From Straminergon stramineum (lineage: Eukaryota > Streptophyta > Bryopsida > Hypnales > Calliergonaceae), in contig OY987265.1 in the NCBI GenBank assembly GCA_963920665.1, forward strand, positions 10,173,001 to 10,237,000: DNA of 64,000 nt, given 5' to 3'. The position numbers and the translations under genes were made by a program. The notes below the pieces were generated by a model. That model made no database searches and was not told where the DNA came from. It saw only the letters and a program-made list of their open reading frames with translations. The first letter of the stretch is position 1. Each line of letters starts with the position of its first letter. Shown piece after piece: positions 12,601-23,460 of this stretch.

Positions 12601-14032
12601 CCCACAAGGAACGAAGGTAGCAAAGCTAGTGCAAAAAAATGAGAAAGGCCGAGAGGGAGCCCTATATGCTCAAGCAATAGCTATGAAAATTTTAGCTGAT
12701 GCCACTCTTACGAAGACCCATCTTCTTGCAGAGTAGAACCTTCTAATCCTCATGACAACCTCAAATTCACAACTTACCAATCTAGTTGCACAACAATTCA
12801 TGCGAATCAAGCAAGAAGAGGAGTTGGAGAAGCTACTAGAGCGTAGGGCGGAAGAAAAATTGCAGAAGGACAAAACAATGGCAGAGAATGAAGCCAATAG
12901 AATAGAAAAAATGAAGGCAAATGAAGAAACCATGGCAATTGAAGAGAGGGACCGCATTGAAACTGCTAGGCAAATGACAGAAGGGCGAGTTACCTTAAGC
13001 GATGACAAGGGAGATGAATATGAATACCTCCCAAATGGCCAATTACAAGGAGACAAGTATGATGAGGAGTACATTGCACCGGCTGTAAATGAAAGGGCAG
13101 AGTTTGAGGAGGGATACTTTGGCGATAGCATGGGGCACTTTGAAAACAACGTGCTTGGTGGCAGTGATTGGGAACAATGCACAACGAGGCAACAATTTTC
13201 GGGCGGTAGCAATGTCTTTGGGGAAGAGATTTGCGGTGCAGGCAATTCCGACATAGGGCATCGCAGCAATGGTGTGGGCCTTAGGTGGGATTTCGGGGCC
13301 AAGGGCACTGTTGCATAGAGTGCACACAATTGTTCTGTCCAGCCTATTGGAGGTCAAGGTGTCCATTTGGAAGACAGGAGCATTGCTCGCCAGGGTGGAG
13401 AAAATCGCAGTACCGCACTTCATGGAGGTGTGATTGTGCCCTGCACATTAACCATAACTTCCCATTTCTTTCATGTTTCAATCTAGCGCTTGTGAATCTT
13501 GCTAATTGACAAATCTAAGTAACCTTGCTAATTAAAACACATTTAGGTCATATTAAAGATCAAGATTGAATGGTGTGACATGTCATATCTCATGTGTGAC
13601 CAAATTGCTTTCCAACCTTGCAAGTTAGGACTTCCAAGCAAGACATTCATATCATTCATTCCCTCAATTTTCCATGATGTAGAAAGCAAATTTATAGCCT
13701 TCAGATCCATCCTCATCATACTGTCTACATTTTTTTAATTGTTTGTGGGTGCACGGGATGCAGGGTCTCGTGTGGAGAGAAATGGGGGTCTTTCTAGTTG
13801 TCCAAAAGAATTGGTTCACAATGTGTATGTTGAAGGTGATCGTAGTAATTGGGAACAAAGGGATCATGTTGATCTAGGCATGCCTACTTCATGGCATGTG
13901 TTCGGCTCTCATGGAATTGATAGTCACAATGAAGTTCTAGAAAACACAGTGCATGATGTAGGCAATGCAGAAGAAGACCAAGTCAACATTAGCTTGGCTC
14001 TCAATGGCCAAGGCTTGTATTATAGAACATGA
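9656..14032 (+). pseudogene. PIF/Harbinger ORF1 (Myb/SANT- and NAM-associated-like), broken
   Basis: In plant PIF elements ORF1 encodes a DNA-binding partner of the transposase. One frame runs through 9656-10761 and resumes at 12571. After a Gly/Asn/Arg-rich N-terminal part, 10290-10650 reads like a trihelix/Myb domain: EEEQQLTRNVLTVSQDPIS, then YWQHIWTHFNENRPC, then SLESKWGQIKHDIGKFI, then FSFEHCWVLVHDFP. The C-terminal part (12571-12950) has the usual AQAIAMKILADATL stretch and a charged EEELEKLLERRAEEKL helix. In-frame stops lie at 10061, 10139, 10205, 10502, 10655, 12734 and probably 13316. A 1.8-kb LTR-like insertion splits it at 10762-12565. A likely second exon (about 13762-14032) follows a candidate intron with donor near 13426. 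The family assignment is by motif reading only, but the order of blocks is characteristic. Confidence 0.75.
10757..12570. mobile_element. Solo-LTR-like insertion within Harbinger ORF1
   Basis: The inserted body (10762-12565, 1,804 bp) begins TGTCGTACAG and ends TTCTAATTACA, so it has TG...CA ends. It is flanked by the five-base direct repeat GCTGT (10757-10761 and 12566-12570). Deleting the body and one repeat rejoins the ORF1 reading frame exactly (N-S-A-V-K-E-S). Five-base duplications and TG/CA ends are the marks of LTR retrotransposons. No internal gag/pol and no second LTR are seen, which points to a solo LTR. The sequence is very AT-rich, with 'caatcactaa'-like blocks at 11750-11960. 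An intron is less likely, because the splice signals are poor and the duplication is precise. Confidence 0.75.
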
Positions 14033-14229
14033 CATGAACAATTCAAATATATGGATAATGAAATTCATTTGTTGTGTTGATATGTGTGTTATTTATTCTA
14101 TTTGTATTATACTATTGACAACTTGTAGTTTTTATTTTGGATTTTAATAATAAAGACCATTGTCCCTACTTTTATCAAAATTTATAGTTTCCTTTCAAAT
14201 CAAACATGAATGCTTTTGAATCCATATGA

Positions 14230-15205
14230 AAATACAAGTAAATTGAGGTGTGCTTCATATCTACCTAAAACCTCCATGAACACAATTTCTGTCTTTCTTT
14301 TTTAATCTACATTCCATGTAAAAAGTAAAAGTGAGTTGAGATGTGCTTGAGATAGACCTCAAGCACCACCTCAACATACTTTTTGTGTTACATAATTTCA
14401 TTTCATTCAAATTCAATGTTCAAAGTCAAATTCTGTTGAGGTGTGCTTGAGGTATTCTTGAAGTAGACCTCAAGTACAAATCCATATCATTTAAAAAAAA
14501 AATTTATTCAAACTCAACATCAAAATACAAAAAGTGCTTTATGTGTGCTTTATGTGTGCTTGAGGTCTACTTCAAGCACACCTCAAGCATACCTTAAGTA
14601 CTTTTTGTGTTACATAATTTTTGGTAGTTAAATTCAATATAAATATTAAATCGTAATGAAGTGTGCTTGAGGTGTGCTTGAAGTAGACTTCAAGCATACG
14701 TCAATAATACTTTTTTAATTCTTAATTTTTTTTTACTCATCTTTAATATAAATACACAAAAAGTACTTGAGGTGTGCTTGAGGTCTACCTCAAACACACC
14801 TCAAGCATACCTTAAGCATTTTTTGTATTTTAAATATTTTGGTAGTCAAATTCCATGTAAAATATTAATATTAAATAGTGTTGAAGTGTGCTTGAGGTGT
14901 GCTTGAGGTAGACCTCAAGCACACCTCAAGCACACCTCAAGCACACTTCAATACTTTTATTTTTATTCTTCTTCAATGTAAAAATACAAAAAGTGCTTCA
15001 GGTGTACTTGATGTAGACCTCAAGCACACTTCAATCCTGTTTCTGTATTTTTACATTTATTTTACTCAAATGTAATGTGAAAAGTAAAAGAATGTGTTTA
15101 GGTGTGCTTGAGGTTTACCTCAAACACACCTCAACACATTCTTTTACTTTAACCCAAGTCTACCTAATATACTTTTTTACTTAAGCTCAAGCCTAGCTTG
15201 AGACA
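14230..15205. repeat. Array of ~8 imperfect hairpins built on an 11-nt unit
   Basis: The unit gtgcttgaggt and its complement acctcaagcac alternate to make palindromes about every 100 bp. Centres lie near 14355, 14460, 14570, 14680, 14790, 14910, 15015 and 15120. The best, at 14881-14950, has a 29-nt left arm that is fully complementary to the right side, with a 2-nt centre; the right arm contains one extra copy of the unit. AT-rich 'aaaatacaaaaagt' and 'actttttgtattt' spacers separate the palindromes. The array ends about 230 bp before the dioxygenase-like frame. Transcripts would fold into strong stem-loops. Confidence 0.9.
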
Positions 15206-15434
15206 CTCTTTTACTTTTTATATTGATCTAATATATATATAAAGAATAAAAATCTATTAGTCTTGTTATTCTTGTTAGTACACATTTTAAATATAAAAAA
15301 AGATAGTACTATAATTTTATGTGGAGTTTGATAGTTGAAAGTGATAACATTGTCTACTTGAAAGAATTATATTTCTATACTAGTTTGCAAGAATATAATA
15401 ATTTTCATTTTAATATTCTTGAGTATTAGTTATA

Positions 15435-17011
15435 ATGGAGCTTGCTATTGCAAAAAGTTCCAGAGTTGAGGTCAAGAATGTAAGATATATTGAGGAAAGA
15501 AATATTCTAGAACTTGACTATGGAGGGAAAATGGCAAAGGGTTGTGTGTTTGGTAATCATAGGAGAAAAGAGTCATTTGTGAAGTTGTTTGTGGTACCAT
15601 GCGCTTATACTTTACAACTTCCATATTTTAAAAATGTTTTTACCCTAAAACTTAAGGACTATCAAACTCCAAACCCACATAAAAACTATTACCGAACCCA
15701 TTGTCATAAAATTTGTGAATCTTGTTTGAAAGAATTTTTAGACATTCAAATTACATGTAAAAAATGTGTGGTACCCAATAGTTTTGAAGTGGAGAAGTTT
15801 TGTAGGAGAGAAAGGAACTTTTGTATTTGTGGTGTGGTGCCCATCAAGAACTTAGAAGAGTTTCATAGCATTGTCAAGGAATCTTCACAATATATTATAA
15901 ATGAAAAAAATATTAAACAATATATCATTAAATGTAAAAGAGAATGCAATGATGTTGCAAATGCAATATTGCAATACTTTGGAATTAGTAGGAACATTGA
16001 TATTCATGTATGTTTCACTACATTATCAACAAAATGTAAAGTTGTTGATAGCAGAAGATCAAAAAAAAAATGAAAAAAATGAAGAGAAATGAATTAGAAG
16101 ATCCTTTTTGGATTCATTCTAAATATATAGATACTTGGGAACAAAGTTATTCCCATGAGAGCATAATAAGTACCACAGAGGAACCCTTATTAGTTCTAGA
16201 TGGAGGATTGATCATAAACAATAAAATCTTTCATCACAATCATTTAAGTATTGAATACATTTCTTTACTTTATATACCTCAACTCTTAAAGAAAACTATT
16301 TATAGAAGTACATTGGTATTAGTGAATACCTATTATGAAAATTGTCTTTATAGAGGGAAAAGTGGGAAAGATGAAAAAAGGGGCAATTACGTATCAATTA
16401 GTCATGGATATGGTTCTCATGGTGGTCCTAATGTATGAGGTAACATGATTCAATATCATATGACAAATGAATCGCATTCCAAAGAGTATGCATGGAAGGC
16501 CCAAGGTGATTTGATTGCAAGTAACATATGGAAGCACATGCATAAATTTGGTGATTCCATCAATAAATTTTTTGCAGATCAATTTGTGGAGTTAAAATGT
16601 ATTGGTATTGGAGAAGAGGACCATCCAACAAATGTACATTCCATGCATATTTCCAAAAATTCGAAGATTAAACCACATCTTGATGCAAACGATAAAGAAG
16701 TATCTATTATAACATGGTTTCATCAAGGTGATATTAGAGGAGGTGATTTTGCTGTACGCCAAATGTGTTACAAGTTTTCCACATGCAATGGTCTAGGACT
16801 TTTTATTAGATCTGAAAAATTAGTTCATGGAACCTTGCAATTCAATTGTTTAGGAGTAGAGCTACATTCAAATTTTAAATTAGGTGTAGCACTAGTTAAT
16901 AAAAAGGGAATTTGCACTAGGTTGGTGAATCAAAAAATAGAAGGACAACCACTAACATTTTCTAAAGATTATTGGTCTTCTATAACTACTGAATATGAGA
17001 GAGATTTCTGA
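15435..17011 (+). pseudogene. 2-oxoglutarate/Fe(II) dioxygenase-like protein with N-terminal Cys cluster, broken
   Basis: Three consecutive open pieces form one ancestral frame. Piece 1 (15435-16073) starts at a true ATG and carries C90-x3-C94-x2-C97-x10-C108-x2-C111 plus C123, C130 and C132, a likely zinc-binding module. It runs into a run of ten A residues at 16061-16070, where the frame shifts to piece 2 (16070-16438). Pieces 2 and 3 (16445-17011) are in the same frame and are separated only by one TGA at 16436. Piece 3 has the oxygenase core: H78-x-D80 in KPHLDAND, the RGGDF turn (98-102), distal H128 in KLVHGT, and K145 in the place of the 2OG-anchoring basic residue. The general fold family is inferred. 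A nucleic-acid oxygenase of the TET/JBP type is one possibility, but I cannot assign a subfamily or substrate. The frameshift and stop suggest inactivity unless A-run slippage and stop readthrough occur. It lies inside the putative Harbinger element, just after the hairpin array. Confidence 0.55.
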
Positions 17012-18089
17012 AATTATTCTTTATAAATGTATTTTGTACATATTTATAAATACTTATATTTAAAAATTTTAGTATTTGAATTAATTATTTATTTGTATCT
17101 CATAGATTGTATTTTTGTCTACATAGAAAGCTTTCATTCATTCCATTTGAATTCATGATGTAAAATCAATGGAGCATCTAATTTTGGAGGCAATCATAGA
17201 ATTTCTTAAAATAAATTGCTTGTAGGATTCATTTTTTAACTTAGTATTTATATTTTTTTAAACAAAATGTTTTCAAAGGATAACTTTCGTTGTTTCAACA
17301 ATGTCACCATTTGGAATCAATGTATTCTAATTCCATCTTAGACTTATTAATAATTCAATTTTTTCTTCTACAACTTATCTTCTTGTACTTCACATTTTTT
17401 TAAAGAATTCAAATCAAAATTTTGATTTACTTTTATTTTTTTAGTATTTTCAAATCAATTGTTCATGATAAAGAAGTTTAAGTTCAAGATGTATAATGCA
17501 AAATTTTAAGCTAAAAAGATTCAAAGCCTTGTAAACTAATTTGCCAAGTTTCTCCAAACATAATGTCTTGGATTTGAACAAATTTATCTTGCAATCAACA
17601 CATTTTGGTGAATACTATTGCAAATTTTCTCATTGTGGTATCTTTGACTATTCTAAAGTTCAAAATGCTTCATCAAAAGATCATCCTTGTACTATGTTTT
17701 AGCCATTTTAACTATAAACTCTTGATGTCAATAATGCCAGAATAGGCCTAAATGTCCAAGGCATCAATTTAGAATCAACAATACTTGGAAATTAAATAAA
17801 ACCTAACCAAGTTATTATTTTTTAGATAATATCGTGAACAATTATTTTGAAGTCTAATTTTAGCTTTAAAAATATAATTTTGAAAATGAATGATAAAGAA
17901 TTTTCTATTCAAAATTTTGTACAAAGGTGTGCATTGCAAATCTTGATCTTCTCTTGTTGAGGGTTTTTGAAATGAGCCTCAAATACACTAGATCTTGGAG
18001 AGAAAATCACATTAGAAATTCATTTAAAAAAATTATAGAGTACATTTGAGAAGCTAGACGTTGATTGGGCTTATGCATTAGTTATGCCC
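17012..18089. other. AT-rich spacer inside the Harbinger element
   Basis: No gene is seen. This probably includes the 3' flank of the dioxygenase-like frame; several AATAAA-like words occur but none can be singled out as a functional polyadenylation site. Confidence 0.45.
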
Positions 18090-19023
18090 TTTAAACCCTA
18101 TATGTTTTAGACTATACTTTCACCTAAACTGCTCCAAAATTGTTGTTTCTAGTACAAAAACCAAATTTTTGAAAAAAAACATTTTGGAACACATGTAACT
18201 ATAGGATCTTGTAGTACGCTGGTTTGAAAAGATTTAGATTAAATTTCAGAAATTTCCATCATGTAGATTGCAAGATATTAGCATTTTAATTGACAAAAAT
18301 CCTTTTGGGGGCCTTGTAAAAAAATAGGTAGGTGCACTTCACAAGGTCACATTTGTATGAAATTTTTTCCAGAAGGGTAGTGCTTCTTTGGATTCACTCT
18401 TGAAGGCAACTTGGCTAAATGTTTGAAAAAATTAAAATTATTTGGAATTGTACAACATGTAGGAAAAAAATAGTAAGTAGAAAGAAGTAGAGAATAGTTC
18501 AAAATACTAAATTGCCAAGAATTTAGTTATGGAATTGAAAAAATGCCTATAACCATGGTTGGAATGTTGTAATAAACTATATACATTCGATGATTTTAAA
18601 ATATTTTTAAAATAAAGTTAAATAGAGGACTTCAAAGTTTATTTTAGAGTAAAGAATCTATAATTGCCCACAAACTAAAAGTCCTTGTAAGTTTTATCTC
18701 ATTATTTAAAATAGAATGATGCAAAGTTTTCCTCATATATATAATTCTAGAAAACTAGTTTGAAATTTTTGTTTCTTAAGAAAATGATTTTAAAAGATTT
18801 TCTTGGAGTTGGCCAAGCTCCCCACCAAGCAATGGAAATAACATACCATACAATAAGTATTTAACTATGTAGTCAAAAGTTATGAAATGGTTGAGCTTTA
18901 AAGAAAAAATTGGTCCAAATGTTGTGTGAAATTTCAAGGAAAGAAATGAAAATTCCATTTGTAGTAAGCTGCCCGAAATAGCTATGTTGCCAAAAAATGC
19001 ACTTTGGACATTTAGGAATTAAC
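18090..19023 (+). repeat. Dispersed ~0.9-kb repeat, copy 2
   Basis: Aligns along its length with copy 1 (minus strand of 7398-8255) and copy 3 (47590-48530). Shared blocks include 'ggatcttgtagtacgctggtt', 'attgcaagatattag', 'gtgcacttcacaaggtca' and 'gttgccaaaaaatgcacttt'. It ends 'ggacatttaggaattaa', a variant of the shared terminus. Its presence inside the Harbinger element suggests insertion after that element. Confidence 0.8.
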
Positions 19024-19655
19024 CTCAACTTTTTGTAGTGACCAAATTTTTAGATTTGACATGTGAAAAAATGATAGAAAGACTTGAAATCACTTTTTTA
19101 GTTTTAACACCTATGATCAAATATTATAGTGTTTCAATCTTATATATATATATATATATATAGTGATATTGATGTGTTTTTCCCATGTAATCTCTGACAT
19201 GTTTAGTTTGAATATGTACAGTAAAATATTTAAATCAATTGCTGAAACTTATCAAGATGTTGAATTTTTGTTTAATTTGAAGCAAATTTCAAGAAGTTCA
19301 AAAAGTCATTGGGAATTTTTAGGTTAAAAATAATGCTAATTGAATTTAAATCCAACTAAGGAAACAAAGTTAATCATGTGCAGTTCTTACTCTAATTGAA
19401 AATGTTGTACATTTGTAATTTTCAACATTATGTATCTTTTAATGAAGTTATATTTTTTCAATCTTGACTTATTATGTGTCCATGCAAATGATCAAAGAAT
19501 CCAACCACATGCCATTCTATAAGTGCACAATTTATGGCCAATAAGATTACATCTACCATACATTAAGTCACACAAGTACAAATTATAGAATTGTACCTTA
19601 GTCATGATTAAAAAAGCATGTGCTGAGCACGAATCCATATCTCATACAATTTAAA
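19024..19655. other. AT-rich spacer with (TA)n microsatellite
   Basis: A pure TA run of about 21 bases lies at 19141-19161. The rest is plain AT-rich sequence up to the 3' end of the transposase pseudogene. Confidence 0.6.
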
Positions 19656-20951
19656 TTATGCCATGTTAGCTCCCTTCAAAGCCCACAAGTGTTCAATCAA
19701 GTCACCTCTCAAACCAAAATGGCTATCCACATCTTGTAATTTTGCAATGCCACTAATCAAATCCTCAAATGACAAGTCCCTCTCCAAGGGCAAGTTATTG
19801 TCAAGTACTTCTATAACTATGTCCTCTAGCCCAAACTCATCTTGTTCATCCTCCACAATCATGTTATGGAGGATGCAACAAGTGAACATAATGTCACATA
19901 TGACATCCATATTCCACTGACATGGATTTCTTATAATGGCAAACCGAGCTTGCAATACTCCAAAGCACCGCTCCACATCTTTGCGAACTGCCTCCTATCG
20001 CTTCGAAAAATAGCCCCACTTCTCATCAAGAGCCATGTGAATTGTTTGCACAAAACATGACCATGGAGGGTAAATGCCGTCAGCCAATAAATAATACCCG
20101 TTGTAATCAGTTCCATTGACCTCAAAGGTCATGTCTCTAGCTTCACTTGTTAACATATTGTAAACAAGTGGAGAACAATCCAACACATTTAGGTCATTGT
20201 TAGACCCAGGCAAGCCAAAAAAAACATGCCATATGTGTAATTCCTCACTAGCTATAGCCTCAAGTATAATAGACTTTTTACCAAATCGATCACCAAAGTC
20301 CCCTTGCCAAGCAACTGGACAGTTTTTCCATTCATAGTGCATGCAATCTAATGAAGGAAACATGCGAGGAAAACCATGAGCCTCATTGATTGCAAGTTGC
20401 TTTTCGAAGTCCTAACGGGTTGGCTATCGTAAATGGTACCCTTCAAACTGAGCCCTAATTGCAACACATAAACGCTTCAGTGACTCCATGGTTGTACTCT
20501 CACTAGTCTTGCAATATTCGTTAGTTGCATCTGCACACAAACCATAACACAACATGCGAAGTGTTGTAGTGATTTTTTGGTAGGGGGATAAACCCTCTAA
20601 ACCAGTAGCATCCACTTTTTGCACAAAGTAACTGTCATAAGCACAAACCCTATCCATGATATGCAAAAACAAGGAACGGTGCATATGATACCTCCTACAA
20701 AATAAATAAGGCCTATATACATGGGTATCTGAGAAGTAATCTTTCATTATCCTTTTATGCATCTTTTGCCTATCTCTAGTAATATTTGGAGCTTGACCAG
20801 GCTGTGAGCCTCTAGCTTGTGTAGACATATCTACACCATCACCATTGTCCCTTTGCATCTCTAAAACCCACTGCAAATTGAAATCATCCTCTTCTTCATC
20901 CTCCCTCATCCTCTCTCTAGCAGCCAACAACCTAGCCCTCTGAGGATGCAT
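19656..20951 (-). pseudogene. PIF/Harbinger DDE transposase (HARBI1-like nuclease), three in-frame TAG stops
   Basis: One continuous frame of 432 codons. The N-terminal part has DYFSDTHVYRPYLFCRRYHM and GLSPYQKITTTLRMLCYG, the usual Harbinger lead-in. The DDE nuclease follows: D202 in SLDCMHYEWKNC, D253 in LPGSNNDLNVL and E327 in VERCFGVLQARF. The family's CILHNMIVEDE block and a terminal DLIEHLW complete it, so the length is normal for the family. Stops at codons 176, 180 and 319 are all TAG; there is no frameshift. The full catalytic triad survives, so decay is mild. The gene points away from the right terminal repeat at 21652, toward ORF1. No intron is needed to explain the frame. Confidence 0.9.
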
Positions 20952-21625
20952 TTTTGGAAGCCTTTATCACAAAATGAATACCACAACACAAAATGAACAA
21001 TAGAACAACTGCAAGGTGGCTCAAAGAAATTCAAGAAATGAACTACAAAATAACTTTGAGGGAGCTCAAAAAAACAACAAGAAATGATCACCCCAATAGC
21101 TCCTTGGACCTCGCAGCAACTCTAAGGGAGCTCAAGAAAATATGAAATCGCACTTGCACAACAGCTCAACACAACGCCTCCAAACACCCTTGGCTACACT
21201 TCTTTGCAATGGAGTTTTGTCTCATTTGTGGCCCAACCTCCACCCTCCAAACCCCCTCTAAAACCTCATGTAAACACCTAAATTAACCACGCAACAACTC
21301 CAAGTTACAACCCCTCTTCCCTACTCTAAAAAACTATTCTAAACATCCCTCAAACTCCCTGCCACAACTCATTTGTTTTTTTTCCGTCAACAACTCCCAG
21401 GCAAACTCAAACTGAAACTCATAGCTTCTTCACCAACTCTTTTTGGGATAGTCCTGAATACCAATGCCCTAACAACCTACTAATGAAGCACCTAAACTCT
21501 GCAGTCATTAAGACTACTTCATTGACTTTTTTTCTAGTCACAAAAGTCAGGAATGACTGGGGGTCCTCCCCGGCCAAGAGGAGACCGGGAGGAGCAAGGC
21601 CCAAGCCACCCATTCCCCAAGCCAC
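20952..21625. other. 5' flank of the transposase and GC-rich subterminal region
   Basis: The segment between the transposase start and the right terminal repeat. It becomes GC-rich at 21550-21620, with 'ctccccggccaagaggag', matching the GC-rich character inside the left end. No other gene is seen. Confidence 0.5.
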
Positions 21626-21652
21626 CTTTGGTAAGAATGGGTGGCGATGCTC
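21626..21652 (-). repeat. Right terminal inverted repeat of the Harbinger element
   Basis: Pairs with 9483-9509 at 22 of 27 positions and is followed by TAA (21653-21655), the same triplet that precedes the left end. Confidence 0.65.
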
Positions 21653-21655
21653 TAA

Positions 21656-23099
21656 GAGAGGTTAGAGAGCTCACTAACTTAGTCATGTACCACAACTGAA
21701 ATGCAGCAGTGGTGCAATTATTTGTAACAGTAATTTCAGTGATAATATGGTAGTCTGCTCTAATTCCACCCCTCTTCTAAAGACTATCCCTAGCCAAGGT
21801 CTAAAATGGACATTAACAAGTTGTAAAATAGATAAGTGTAAAGCATTGAATGTTTTGTCAATGATGTCAGAGCGGTTTAACATTTGTCAAATGTTCCTTT
21901 ATTCTTTATTAGTGGATGGAATAAGAGCCAAGGTGGGTCCATTTCTGAAATGTTTACCTATATTCAAAAAAAAATTTCCCTACAACTTTGAATGCTAGTA
22001 TTTTTCAATCTGTACGGTCAAACTTGATAAAAATTTTACCACATGATTTCAGACAAGTATAGTACAAGATCCTATGGTTAGATTTTCTAATTTTAATTTT
22101 TTTTCTTTCTTGAATGAATGCAACAAAAATGACAATTTCGAGTGATTTTTGACAAAAAAATAGGCCTTGGCCCTTTAGGAATTTAGTTTAGTAAAGGTCA
22201 CATTTTGGAACCCTGTCTTTTACTTTCTACATGCTGCAATGCTTGTTTTTGGTGACTATACATGTGGGTTTTGTAAGGCCTACGATCAAGAAATAGATAC
22301 CTATGGCAGAATTCTTTAGAAATTCATAAGTAATTAAAAAATGCTCCAAAAAATATGAAACCACTTGGGGTAGATTCCACATCAATTTTTCTTCAAGTGA
22401 ATAATATGGAAAAATAATTTCATGCATTGAAGAACCATCAAAAAGGACGACCAGCCCTTAAACGGGCGCTTTAAGAACAAACTACTATAATGTGTGTGCA
22501 ACATTCATACGTGGAATTTACATAGCGGCGAAATCATACATGGAATTAAGTGGAAATTTCTTGCAGGGACAATTCACCGGCTTTCTTACTAGATTTCTAC
22601 CTTTCTACAATGGGATTGCCGAAAGGAAGGGTTGTTAGGGACAGTGTGGGGATGAGACTCCCAGGTGGTCAACCATTTTTAATTCAGGTCCGAGTTTGTA
22701 GTTCTATCTGGCCTTTGGATTTTGGAAAAATTACTGGATCCAAGTTCACTTTGCTCTGATTTAAAATACCCAACTAGAGTGGAATATAATTATTCTATAG
22801 AAATCCTTGTGCACAAATTTGAACAATTAAAAATTGTCAAATTCATCAAGGTTTCAAAAACAAAGTCTAAATACAAATTGTAGAGTTAGCCAAAAAGTCA
22901 AGAACTATACTTCAATTTTCACATACCATCAATTATAATTTCGATGGGAAAATGAAGAACTTACCTCATGGACTTTTATAAAGCCTATTGGGTGGAGAGG
23001 TTGTTTTTATAATGAAATCCATTGTCTTGAGTCTTCAAAGAATATGGGATAATTTAAAGACAAGAGCTTCACCTTTCAATTTCAAAACTTACAACTTGT
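21656..23099. other. Spacer with a decayed dispersed-repeat fragment
   Basis: About 21975-22190 weakly resembles the dispersed repeat family: 'gaatgctagtattt', 'acaagatcctatggtta' and 'ggccctttaggaattta' echo its blocks. The rest is spacer without a supported gene. Confidence 0.3.
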
Positions 23100-23460
23100 G
23101 TTCAAAACAAAACTTTAGACCTTGTTTAGGCATAAAAGAATAATTTTTTTCAAGAAACTTTGAACTTACAAAAGTTGAGTAATCAACCTAACCTTTTTCT
23201 CAAAAAATCCGTTTGTGATGTTTAGCTTCCAAGAAAAAGTTCAACACAAAATTCAAAGAGGATGTTTGACAATGTCAAAAAAAATGTTCCTTCCAACCTC
23301 TCTTTGAAATTTGTCCACAACTTTGGATTGGAAGCTCAAAATCACAAAATGATTTTTGGAGAAAAAGGTTAGGTTGATTCTTCAACTTTTGTTAGTTCAA
23401 AGTTTCTTGAAATAAAATATTCTTCTATGCCTAAACAAGGTCTAAAATTTTGTTTTGAAC
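23100..23460. repeat. Foldback element, copy 1 (361 bp)
   Basis: A long imperfect inverted repeat. The left arm begins 'gttcaaaacaaaactttaga' at 23100 and the right arm ends with its complement at 23460. Inner arm blocks also pair: 'aaagttgagtaatcaaccta' with its near-complement around 23370, and the 'agaggatgtttgac' region with the opposing 'caacctctctttgaaattt'. The centre is near 23285. Related to 43605-44128. Confidence 0.85.

Larger units (their letters stand above)
9480..21655. mobile_element. Putative 12.2-kb PIF/Harbinger DNA transposon (degenerate)
   Basis: The left end starts at 9483 with 'gaacattgccacc'. The right end, read inward from 21652 on the minus strand, starts 'gagcatcgccaccc'. 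The first 27 bases match at 22 positions. Both ends are followed outside by TAA (9480-9482 and 21653-21655), the three-base TWA target duplication typical of PIF/Harbinger. Inside are the two proteins this superfamily encodes, in convergent order: a Myb/NAM-like ORF1 on + and a DDE transposase on -. Both carry stop codons, so the element is dead. Between them lie a hairpin array, a dioxygenase-like frame and a dispersed repeat. Two related but separate elements, each with one surviving end, remain possible. Confidence 0.6.

Noticed and set aside
12670..13329. 219-codon minus-strand frame, the second-longest in the window
   Set aside because: Antisense to the charged helical ORF1 C-terminal part. 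The Ser/Leu-rich translation is what antisense of such a sequence gives, and no domain is seen.
14230..15205. CRISPR-like regular repeat spacing
   Set aside because: Units are palindromic, variable and AT-spaced, in a eukaryotic context with no cas genes; this is a hairpin array.
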